Source: Microlunatus antarcticus (lineage in GTDB: Bacteria; Actinomycetota; Actinomycetes; Propionibacteriales; Propionibacteriaceae). From it: a stretch of 64,000 nucleotides of DNA. A program made the translations under genes and the position numbers. Positions 57,190 through 64,000 of the stretch are shown one piece after another. The DNA lies in NCBI RefSeq assembly GCF_014193425.1, contig NZ_JACHZG010000001.1, positions 3,038,001 through 3,102,000 on the forward strand, in the 5' to 3' direction. The notes beneath the pieces are model-generated. The model was not told the origin of the DNA, did not search any database, and saw only the letters and a program-made list of their open reading frames with translations. Positions within the stretch are counted from its first letter, which is position 1, and each line of letters begins with the position of its first letter.

Positions 57190-58577
57190 CAGCAGCCCGG
57201 GAGCCGCGCGCCGAGGTACGCGACGACCTGGTCGAGCGCGACACGCTCCTGGGTCATCTCGTCACGGGAGCGGATCGTGACCGCGTCGTCCTCGAGGGTG
57301 TCGAAGTCGACCGTGACGCAGAAGGGGGTCCCGATCTCGTCCTGACGGCGGTAGCGGCGCCCGATGGCCTGGGCGTCGTCGAAGTCGACGTTCCAGCTCT
57401 TGCGCAGCTCGGCCGCGAGGTCGCGCGCCTTGGGCGACAGGGCCTCGTTGCGCGACAGCGGCAGCACGGCGGCCTTGACCGGCGCGAGGCGCGGGTCGAG
57501 CTTGAGCACGGTGCGCTTGTCGACGCCGCCCTTGGTGTTCGGCGCCTCGTCCTCGGTGTACGCGTCGATGAGGAACGCCATCAGCGAGCGGGTCAGCCCC
57601 GCCGCCGGCTCGATCACGTACGGGACGAAGCGGTCGCCGCTCGCCTGGTCGAAGTAGGACAGGTCGTTGCCGGAGTGCTCCGAGTGGGTCTTGAGGTCGA
57701 AGTCGGTCCGGTTGGCGACGCCCTCCAGCTCGCCCCACTCGCTGCCGGCGAAGCCGAAGCGGTACTCGATGTCGACCGTGCGCTTGGAGTAGTGCGACAG
57801 CTTCTCCGCCGGGTGCTCGAAGTGGCGCAGGTTGGCCGCGTCGACGCCGAGGTCGGTGTACCAGCGGGTGCGCTCGTCGATCCAGTACTGGTGCCACTCC
57901 TCGTCGGTGCCGGGCACGACGAAGAACTCCATCTCCATCTGCTCGAACTCGCGGGTGCGGAAGATGAAGTTGCCGGGCGTGATCTCGTTGCGGAAGCTCT
58001 TGCCGACCTGGCCGATGCCGAACGGCGGCTTCTTGCGCGTGGTCTGCACGACGTTGGCGAAGTTGACGAAGATGCCCTGCGCGGTCTCCGGGCGCAGGTA
58101 GTGCAGCCCGGACTCGTCCTCGACCGGGCCGAGGTAGGTCTTGAGCATCATGTTGAAGTCGCGCGGCGCGGTCCACTGCCCGCGCGTGCCGCAGTTGGGG
58201 CACGGCACCGAGGTCAGCTCGACGGTGTCGGGGTCGTCGACCTTGTGCTTCTCCGCGTAGCCCTCCTGCAGGTGGTCCGCGCGGAACCGCTTGTGGCAGT
58301 GGAGGCACTCGACCAGCGGGTCGGTGAACACGCCGACGTGGCCCGAGGCGACCCAGACCTGGCGCGGCAGGATCACCGAGGAGTCGAGGCCGACGACGTC
58401 GTCGCGGCTCTGCACGACGCTGCGCCACCACTGGCGCTTGATGTTCTCCTTGAGCTCGGTGCCCAGCGGGCCGTAGTCCCAGGCCGACCGCGTCCCGCCG
58501 TAGATCTCGCCCGAGGGGAAGACGAAGCCCCGGCGCTTGCACAGGCTGATGACGTTGTCGAGGGTCGTGGGGGCCAC
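57189..58577 (-). CDS. glyS: Glycyl-tRNA synthetase, single-chain type
   Basis: The protein is 462 residues from GTG 58577, with GGAG 8 nt upstream. Class II synthetase: [30 protein letters not shown] at the N-terminus, zinc-site cysteines in ECLHCHKRF and PCPNCGTRG, motif 2 region [28 protein letters not shown], and [13 protein letters not shown] as motif 3. The anticodon domain follows. Charges tRNA-Gly. First gene of glyS-dusB(-dgt). Confidence 0.96.
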   Translation of the reverse strand: MAPTTLDNVISLCKRRGFVFPSGEIYGGTRSAWDYGPLGTELKENIKRQWWRSVVQSRDDVVGLDSSVILPRQVWVASGHVGVFTDPLVECLHCHKRFRADHLQEGYAEKHKVDDPDTVELTSVPCPNCGTRGQWTAPRDFNMMLKTYLGPVEDESGLHYLRPETAQGIFVNFANVVQTTRKKPPFGIGQVGKSFRNEITPGNFIFRTREFEQMEMEFFVVPGTDEEWHQYWIDERTRWYTDLGVDAANLRHFEHPAEKLSHYSKRTVDIEYRFGFAGSEWGELEGVANRTDFDLKTHSEHSGNDLSYFDQASGDRFVPYVIEPAAGLTRSLMAFLIDAYTEDEAPNTKGGVDKRTVLKLDPRLAPVKAAVLPLSRNEALSPKARDLAAELRKSWNVDFDDAQAIGRRYRRQDEIGTPFCVTVDFDTLEDDAVTIRSRDEMTQERVALDQVVAYLGARLPGC

Positions 58578-58734
58578 GAGGAGAGCTCCAAACAAGACGG
58601 TGGGGCGCGGTCGTACGCCGCCCCCGGCTGGGACGGCACGACGCCTGAGCCTAGTGCCGGTGTCGAAGGCAGCGGTTCTCGGCGTCGCGACACCGGAGGT
58701 TCTTTTCTCACGCCGCTGGGCCGGCGGACGGGCC

Positions 58735-59658
58735 GTGAGCGATGATCCTCCGGTGACGGGGGTCCCACGCGTGCTGCTGCCGGCCCTGCTGGCCCTCGCG
58801 CTCGCCGGGTGCGGCACGATCCCTCCGCCGGCCTCTCCGCCCGCTCCGGCCGCGACCGCCCCGGGCCCGTCGCTGACGAGCGACCCCAGCGCGAGCTCCA
58901 CCACGTCGAGCCCCACGGCGCGCCCGAGCGTCTCGGCCACGTCGAGCCCGACGCCCAGGCCGACGAGGCCCACGAAGGCCGCGCCCACCCCGCCGCCGGA
59001 CACCTGGGTCGGGCACTTCAAGGGCCACGAGGTCTGGGTCCCCCGCGGGCACGGGGCCGCGGTGTCCTTCACCTTCGACGACGGGCCCTGGCCCGGCTCC
59101 ACGTCGCAGGTGCTCGGCCTGCTGGCCCAGCACCACGTGCACGCCGTCTTCTGCCTCATCGGCGACCAGGCCAAGACCTACCCCTCGCTGGTCAAGAAGG
59201 AGGTGGCGGGCGGGCACGAGCTGTGCGACCACAGCCGCGACCACGACCTGACGATGAACAAGAAGGGCCGGAAGTACGTCGACGCCGAGGTCGCCGACGG
59301 GCTCGCCGACGTCCGGGCGGCCGCCCCGCACGGCACCCCGGTGACGTTCTACCGGCAGCCGGGCGGGCTGTGGGACCCGACGGTGGTCAAGGCGATGGAC
59401 GCCCACGGGCTCGACCCGCTGCGCTGGTCGGACGATCCGCGCGACTGGTCCCGGCCGGGCAGCGCGGTCATCGTGCACCGCGTGGTCTCGCACCTGCACC
59501 CGGGCGTGGTGATCCTGATGCACGACGGGGGCGGGGACCGGTCGCAGTCGGTCGAGGCCCTCCGCTTCCTCCTCGACGCGGTCGTCGCCGCCGGCTGGCA
59601 CCCGGTGCTCGCGCCGCACGTCAAGCTGTCGGCCAAGGCGGCCGCCCGGCCGCAATGA
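58735..59658 (+). CDS. Polysaccharide deacetylase (NodB) lipoprotein
   Basis: The protein is about 307 residues from GTG 58735 (GTG 58753 is an alternative). Lipobox LALAGC (Cys 26), then a 50-residue Ser/Thr/Pro linker, then a NodB domain: [13 protein letters not shown] (motif 1), [10 protein letters not shown] (motif 2 His pair), RQPGGLWDP (motif 3), DPRDWSRPG and LMHDGGG (motif 5 His). Likely removes N-acetyl groups from peptidoglycan or another wall polysaccharide. The stop overlaps the next start (ATGA). Confidence 0.9.
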   Translation: MSDDPPVTGVPRVLLPALLALALAGCGTIPPPASPPAPAATAPGPSLTSDPSASSTTSSPTARPSVSATSSPTPRPTRPTKAAPTPPPDTWVGHFKGHEVWVPRGHGAAVSFTFDDGPWPGSTSQVLGLLAQHHVHAVFCLIGDQAKTYPSLVKKEVAGGHELCDHSRDHDLTMNKKGRKYVDAEVADGLADVRAAAPHGTPVTFYRQPGGLWDPTVVKAMDAHGLDPLRWSDDPRDWSRPGSAVIVHRVVSHLHPGVVILMHDGGGDRSQSVEALRFLLDAVVAAGWHPVLAPHVKLSAKAAARPQ

Positions 59659-61109
59659 GCCACGCCCGCCGCTCCTCCCGCAGCCGAGCCCGACGTCCGC
59701 GAGGAAGTGGGCCGATCAGCCGGCGCCTGCAGGTCCTCCTGGCGTTGGCCGCCGGCCTCGTCGTGATGGCCCTCGTCGCCACGGCCGTCGTCGTCCTGGC
59801 CGGGCACGAGCGGCCCGTCGCCGCCCCGCCGGCCGACCCCTCCGGCTGCGCGGCCATGACCGTGCCGGTGCGCTACCAGGTCAACCCGGCCACCCGGACC
59901 GGGCTCTTCACCACCACCGCGAGCGGCGCGACCACGGCGCGCGAGACCGGCTGGACGCAGGACGAGGGGGTCCTCTTCCGCGCGGCGACCGGTCCGACCC
60001 CGGGGCTCGTCGCGGTCCACCAGCTGCGCAAGGGCGAGGGCGACCAGCTCTGGACCGCGGACGCCGACGAGGTCACCGAGGCGGTGCGGAGCTGGGGCTA
60101 CGTGGACCAGGGCGTCGTCGCGTACGTCGCGCGGGCCGCGAGCCCCTGCACCGTCCAGGTGCAACGGTTCCAGGCCGGCGGGGTGCACCGCTACGCGACC
60201 ACCGCGGCCGGGCGCACCGCGCTGCGCGGGGGCGGCTGGGCCGCCGAGGGGTCCTTCTACGCCGCCCGGCCCGAGGCCGCCGCGTCGCCTGGCCCGACCT
60301 TCAGCGGGGAGAGCGACCCGCCCGGCGAGACGGTCATCGACGCCCGCTTCGACGAGGAGACCCTCGGACCGGTCACGCCGGACTCGTTCATCCGTGCGGT
60401 GGGCAAGACCAACCGCTCCGACGCGGAGTACGACTCGATGACGTACGAGCGCGAGCCCCAGGGGCGCAGCCGCTTCGTCCGCACCCACCTGGCAGCGCAC
60501 CGCATCCTCGACCGCAACGACGCTCCCGGCGACGGCAACGTCCTCGTCGTCCCGCTCGAGGACCAGAGCCGGGACTCCGCCTGCGTCACGTACGACGTGC
60601 GCTTCTCCCCCGGCTTCGAGGTCTCGGCCGGGGGCAAGCTCCCGGGGCTGCTCGGCGTCGCGCCGGGCGTCTCGCCCGCCACGCCGACCGGCGGCGGCAA
60701 GACCGACCACGGCTGGTCCGGCCGGGTCATGTGGCTGGGGCCCAAGCTCTTCCGGTTCGTGCGCGAGTCCGGCCAGCCCGACCTCGCGGTCACCTACCTC
60801 TACCACCCGGGCCAGGCCGGCACGTTCGGCGACGACGTGAGCTGGGGGCGCAGCATCGTCGACGGGACCTGGCACACGCTGCGCCAGTGCTACAGGCTCA
60901 ACACGATCGGCCAGGCCGACGGCCGGCTGCAGGCCTGGGTCGACGGCGTCGGGGTCCTTGACCGCAGCGACGTCGTCTACCGCACCGACCACGCGGTGCA
61001 CGTCACCCACCTCGACTGGTCGATCTTCCGGGGCGGCGACAACGACGACTGGACCGCAAGCTCCGGCGGCGACGTCGACCTCGACAACCTCGTGGTGACG
61101 GTGGCCTGA
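59655..61109 (+). CDS. Membrane-anchored protein with DUF5648-like and PL14-type polysaccharide lyase-like domains
   Basis: The protein is 484 residues. Residues 1-25 are basic, 26-49 form one transmembrane helix (LLALAAGLVVMALVATAVVVL). Residues about 60-205 hold three repeats of the type YQVNPATRTGLFTTTASG...GWTQDEGVLF (DUF5648-like). Residues about 240-484 are beta-rich and resemble the PL14 alginate-lyase-type fold: VIDARFDEETLGPVTPDSF, YDVRFSPGFEVSAGGKLPGLLG, WLGPKLFRFVRESGQPDL, GTWHTLRQCYRLN. Coupled to the deacetylase by a 4-nt overlap, so probably the two act on the same wall or extracellular glycan. Confidence 0.75.
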   Translation: MSHARRSSRSRARRPRGSGPISRRLQVLLALAAGLVVMALVATAVVVLAGHERPVAAPPADPSGCAAMTVPVRYQVNPATRTGLFTTTASGATTARETGWTQDEGVLFRAATGPTPGLVAVHQLRKGEGDQLWTADADEVTEAVRSWGYVDQGVVAYVARAASPCTVQVQRFQAGGVHRYATTAAGRTALRGGGWAAEGSFYAARPEAAASPGPTFSGESDPPGETVIDARFDEETLGPVTPDSFIRAVGKTNRSDAEYDSMTYEREPQGRSRFVRTHLAAHRILDRNDAPGDGNVLVVPLEDQSRDSACVTYDVRFSPGFEVSAGGKLPGLLGVAPGVSPATPTGGGKTDHGWSGRVMWLGPKLFRFVRESGQPDLAVTYLYHPGQAGTFGDDVSWGRSIVDGTWHTLRQCYRLNTIGQADGRLQAWVDGVGVLDRSDVVYRTDHAVHVTHLDWSIFRGGDNDDWTASSGGDVDLDNLVVTVA

Positions 61110-61133
61110 GCCCGCCGACAGGCTCAGGGAGCG
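61105..61133. repeat. Repeat-family hairpin between convergent genes
   Basis: CCTGAGCC (61105-61112) and GGCTCAGG (61121-61128) form an 8-bp stem spanning the stop codon of the PL14-like gene; GACAGGCTCAGGGAGCG (61117-61133) matches the inverted repeat pair at 61.5 kb. Likely also serves as terminator. Confidence 0.7.
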
Positions 61134-61450
61134 AAGGGCGGGACGGACCCGCGCGCGAGGTTGGGACCGACCAGGTGAGGGTCCTCGTACGCGGTGGGCT
61201 CGTCGATCGCCCGCGACAGCAGCGGCACGACCACCGAGCGCGACTCGATCCCCGAGAGCGCGCGGCGGTAGGAGCCGACGTCGTCCCAGCGCGCGGTGAT
61301 GGTCCAGAGCTCCTGCTCGTCCAGGTTCCGCGCGAAGTCGAGCGAGCGCAGCCCGCCCCGCTGCCGCAGGACCCCGATCGCCGCCTCCGCCTGCGCGACG
61401 AACGCCTCCGTCTCCTGCTCGGGCACCTGGAAGCGCGTCACGACGATCAC
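61124..61450 (-). CDS. Antibiotic biosynthesis monooxygenase (ABM) domain protein
   Basis: The protein is 108 residues, a dimeric ferredoxin-like fold: MIVVTRFQVPEQETEAFVAQAEAAIGVLRQRGGLRSLDFARN then WTITARWDDVGSYRRALSG. Typical ABM length. Members include quinol monooxygenases and heme-degrading enzymes, but the key Asn/His/Trp residues of heme degraders are not recognisable here. The final codons (PPFAP) lie in the repeat at 61105-61133, so the C-terminus may derive from that repeat. Confidence 0.78.
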   Translation of the reverse strand: MIVVTRFQVPEQETEAFVAQAEAAIGVLRQRGGLRSLDFARNLDEQELWTITARWDDVGSYRRALSGIESRSVVVPLLSRAIDEPTAYEDPHLVGPNLARGSVPPFAP

Positions 61451-61490
61451 GGGGTGAGTATCGCCGTGAGCCGGCCACGAGGTCGAGGAA

Positions 61491-61593
61491 CGCTCCCTGA
61501 GCTTGTCGAAGGGCCTCGAAGAGGTTGGCTCTCACCGACCCCGGGTTCTCGGACGCCGACCACTTCGTGGCCCTTCGACAGGCTCAGGGAGCG
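61491..61593. repeat. REPIN-like inverted pair of the TTGTCGAAGG repeat
   Basis: Arm 1, 61491-61513 (CGCTCCCTGAGCTTGTCGAAGGG) and arm 2, 61571-61593, are inverted copies matching at 22 of 23 positions, separated by 57 nt. The match continues outward (GAGGAA before arm 1, TTTCCTC after arm 2) with one inserted base. The whole can fold as one long hairpin. The rest of 61451-61832 holds the presumed GH92 promoter region, including TAGGTT at 61742-61747, and no ORF. Confidence 0.85.
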
Positions 61594-61832
61594 TTTCCTC
61601 CTGGCCGTATCCGGCCCTTCGCCAGCCTTCAGAAGGCGGTGTCCGGCCTGGTCAGGCAGGCAAACGTTGTCAGTCCCCGCTCGTGACCGGATCGACAGCA
61701 GGGTGTCACCTGCGCGAAACCCAACGGCCACCTGGACGCCCTAGGTTCGGTGAACTCGGGACCGCTCCTCCTCCTCCGTCCGTCCGCTCCGCCGCTGCAA
61801 CGCCCGCTCCCGACGACCTGACGGAGGCACTG

Positions 61833-64000
61833 ATGATCGAGCACGTCGACCCCTTCATCGGGTCCTCCGCGACCGAGCTGCCCCCGCCGGTGGGCCTCGC
61901 CGCGTCGTGGTGGTGGCCCAAGCCGCAGGTCGGCAACACGCACCCGGGCGCGACGTACCCCTTCGGGATGGTCTCGGCCTGCTCCTACTCCGGCGCCTAC
62001 CCGACGGGCTACGGCCTCTACGAGCTCAACACCGAGGGCGTCCCGCCGCGCCTGCTGGAGGAGCCGGTCGCGTCCGGCTTCACGCACTTCCAGCAGTCGG
62101 GGACGGGCGCGATCCGCAAGTACTACAACTACTTCCGCGTCACCCCGATGCTCGAGCCGCTCGACGCCCTCGGCACCAACTGGCCGATCTCGGACGAGGA
62201 GGCCGAACCCGGCTACTACGCCTGCACCCTCGGCGCGGGCTCGCCCTCGGCCGCCGGCCCCCGGACCGGTGGGGAGGGCATCCGCTGCGAGCTCACGGTC
62301 GGGCCCAAGAGCGCGGTCCACCGCTACACGTTCCCCGCCCACGCCGACGCGCGGCTGGTGATCGACTTCTCGATGGGCGGGCTGGCGATCCCGTACGGGG
62401 CGACGGTCCCGCTGCGCGCGCACCTGGAGACGATCAGCCCCGGCGTCGCGAACGCCGAGATCGTCGTCGAGGGCACCCCGCTGGCCACGCACGTCGAGCT
62501 CGACGGCGGCGACTGGCCGCAGCTGCTCTGGTACGACCGCCGCCTCATGCAGGGCGGCACCCGGATGGACTTCGACCGGATCCGCCCGACCACCCTGCGC
62601 CCGTTCGGTCTGATGTGGCGCGGGCGGGCCGAGCCAGGCCAGGTCGTGGAGGTGCGCTTCGGCTTCTCGCTGCGCGGCACGGCGCAGGCGCGCATGAACC
62701 TGCGGCGCGACAACGCCGCCCGCGAGCAGATCGAGGTCCGCCGGCCCGATCTCCCGGAGGACCCGACGCTCGCCGTCGCCGGACCGGCCGCGTTCGAGGG
62801 CCGACGCGCCGGCACCGCCGCCGTGTGGCGCGAGCACCTGGCGCGGATCAGGGTCGAGACGCCGTCGGCGACGCGGCGCAAGATCTTCTCCAGCGCGCTC
62901 TACCACGGGATGATCAAGCCCTGCTTCGCCGTCGACGAGAGCCCGTTCTGGCCCTCGAACGGGCCGTTTGCCTTCGACATCTGCACGATGTGGGACATCT
63001 ACCGCACGCAGCTGCCGCTGCTGACGGCGCTGTTCCCGGCCCGCGCGGTCGAGCTGGCGAACGCGCTGCTCAACGTCTGCGAGGAGGAGGGCAACCTCCC
63101 GATCGGCTACCGGATGGCCAAGGGCGTGGACCGCTTCTCGCGCCAGGGCAGCGCGCTGGCGCAGACGTTCCTGGCCGACCTGTGCACCCTCGGCCTGCCC
63201 GGCATCGACTGGGACTGGGCCCTGGTGCACATGGACAACGATCTCCGACGCGCGTACGGGGAGGAGTTCCTGCTCCGCGGCGTGGCCCACCCGGTCACGC
63301 ACACTCTCGACCTGGCCTTCGGCTACCACTGCACGGCCAAGGTCGCGCGCCACGTGGGCGACACGGCACTCGCCGGGCAGCTCGAGGAGCTCGCCACGCG
63401 GTGGGTGAACGCGTTCGACGCCGTCAGCGGCCTGCTCGTCGACTCCTCGTTCTACGAGGGCGGCAAGTGGAACTACTCGTTCCGCGTCCTGCACGACATG
63501 GCCGCGCGCATCGACCTCGCGGGCGGCGAGGACGCGTACCTGGCGATGCTCGACACGTTCTTCGGCTTCGGGGCGGGGGCGGTGACCCAGGTCGGCGAGC
63601 GCCCCAGCGTCGCCGAGCTCGCCGCCGGCTACGCCCTCAACCGCTTCGAGGGCCTCAACAACGAGCCCGACATGGAGGCCCCGTGGGCCTACCACTACCT
63701 CGGGCGCCCGGACCGGACCGCGGAGATCGTCCACGGGGTCGTCGAGAACATGTTCGGCCTCGGCCGCGGCGGGCTGCCCGGCAACGACGACTCCGGCGGC
63801 TTGAGCTCCTGGTACGTCTGGGCCAGCCTCGGGCTGTTCCCCGTCGCGGGCCAGGGCCTCTACCTGATCAACGCGCCGTCGTTCTCGTGGTCGCGCCTCC
63901 GGCTCGGCCGCGAGCAGCTCGACATCACCACCACCGGGTTCCTCGAGCCCGGCCCGGACCGCCCGCCGCAGTACGTCCAGTCCGTCCGGTTCAACGACCA
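61833..64000 (+). CDS. Glycoside hydrolase family 92 alpha-mannosidase-like protein, cut by window edge
   Basis: Starts at ATG 61833 after GGAGG and is open to the right end (722 codons). GH92 signatures: HVDPFIGSS, VGNTHPGATYPFGMVSACSYSGAYPTGYG, SGFTHFQQSGTGAIRKYYNYF near the start and GNDDSGGLSSWYVWASLGLFPV near residue 650, which holds the catalytic acid/base region. GH92 enzymes are Ca2+-dependent exo-alpha-mannosidases, mainly alpha-1,2. No signal peptide is seen at this start. With the neighbouring deacetylase and lyase-like genes it suggests glycan turnover. Confidence 0.9.
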   Translation, partial: MIEHVDPFIGSSATELPPPVGLAASWWWPKPQVGNTHPGATYPFGMVSACSYSGAYPTGYGLYELNTEGVPPRLLEEPVASGFTHFQQSGTGAIRKYYNYFRVTPMLEPLDALGTNWPISDEEAEPGYYACTLGAGSPSAAGPRTGGEGIRCELTVGPKSAVHRYTFPAHADARLVIDFSMGGLAIPYGATVPLRAHLETISPGVANAEIVVEGTPLATHVELDGGDWPQLLWYDRRLMQGGTRMDFDRIRPTTLRPFGLMWRGRAEPGQVVEVRFGFSLRGTAQARMNLRRDNAAREQIEVRRPDLPEDPTLAVAGPAAFEGRRAGTAAVWREHLARIRVETPSATRRKIFSSALYHGMIKPCFAVDESPFWPSNGPFAFDICTMWDIYRTQLPLLTALFPARAVELANALLNVCEEEGNLPIGYRMAKGVDRFSRQGSALAQTFLADLCTLGLPGIDWDWALVHMDNDLRRAYGEEFLLRGVAHPVTHTLDLAFGYHCTAKVARHVGDTALAGQLEELATRWVNAFDAVSGLLVDSSFYEGGKWNYSFRVLHDMAARIDLAGGEDAYLAMLDTFFGFGAGAVTQVGERPSVAELAAGYALNRFEGLNNEPDMEAPWAYHYLGRPDRTAEIVHGVVENMFGLGRGGLPGNDDSGGLSSWYVWASLGLFPVAGQGLYLINAPSFSWSRLRLGREQLDITTTGFLEPGPDRPPQYVQSVRFND

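Noticed and set aside
58578-58734. Possible T-box leader before glyS.
   Set aside because: No T-box core sequence or specifier-loop structure was recognised in the 157-nt gap.
61603-61832. Strong promoter for the GH92 gene.
   Set aside because: TAGGTT at 61742 and TTGTCA at 61667 exist, but no pair has proper spacing, so I do not call a promoter.
1-64000. CRISPR arrays, IS elements, prophage, rRNA genes.
   Set aside because: No regularly spaced repeats, transposase/integrase or phage proteins, or rRNA sequence were seen on either strand.

Overview
The window is very GC-rich DNA (about 70% or more by eye) with dense genes, frequent GTG starts and many 4-nt start/stop overlaps. It carries a single-chain glycyl-tRNA synthetase beside dusB, dgt and dnaG, and several genes that look leaderless. 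This is an Actinomycetota chromosome. A soil-type Propionibacteriales genome (Microlunatus/Friedmanniella-like) is my best guess, but that is inference. I saw no phage, IS element, CRISPR array or rRNA. One tRNA (Asn-GTT) is present. The window cuts a ROK regulator at the left end and a GH92 mannosidase at the right end.

0-12.6 kb, sugars and cofactors: a ROK repressor divergent from a DUF1479 (YbiU-like) oxygenase, with paired operator-like half sites around the promoter; larE-larB-larC for the nickel-pincer cofactor, with no larA in view; a TRIC-type channel; then a leaderless kinase, uxaC and one reading frame that joins a complete fructuronate reductase/mannitol dehydrogenase to a complete GH3 glycosidase through a Pro/Thr linker.

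12.6-31.2 kb, mixed housekeeping and accessory genes: a secreted protein, a TauE/SafE permease, MarR and TetR regulators with neighbouring oxidoreductase or hydrolase, a Gfo/Idh/MocA dehydrogenase, lipoprotein and membrane proteins, a sugar-isomerase/hydroxyacyl-dehydrogenase pair, an SDR gene ended by an in-frame amber codon 15 codons before its expected end, a GRP-type sugar transporter divergent from a second ROK regulator, a CDF metal exporter, a TMEM175-type channel and small proteins.

31.2-43.6 kb, an organosulfur island and the most interesting part. A leaderless 22-codon polycysteine leader ORF precedes tauC-tauA-tauB-tauD (taurine/sulfonate uptake and desulfonation). Facing it is an eight-gene block: FAD/NAD(P)-binding protein, xi-class GST, two flavin-dependent monooxygenases, two flavin reductases, OsmC and SsuD. 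The first six of these genes are linked by five consecutive 4-nt overlaps. Import, FMNH2 supply and C-S cleavage are thus encoded together.

43.6-64 kb: GNAT; divergent otsB/otsA (trehalose); a Tat-secreted LGFP-repeat tyrosine phosphatase; tRNA-Asn; a LuxR regulator and a sigma factor; dnaG, an HTTM membrane protein and its partner; an aldo/keto reductase; dgt, dusB and glyS; then exported polysaccharide-active proteins (deacetylase lipoprotein, PL14-like protein), an ABM-domain protein and GH92. Copies of the 'CCTGAGC-TTGTCGAAGG' palindromic repeat occur here, including an inverted REPIN-like pair. Three long palindromes (2.4, 35.2 and 53.9 kb) mark gene ends.
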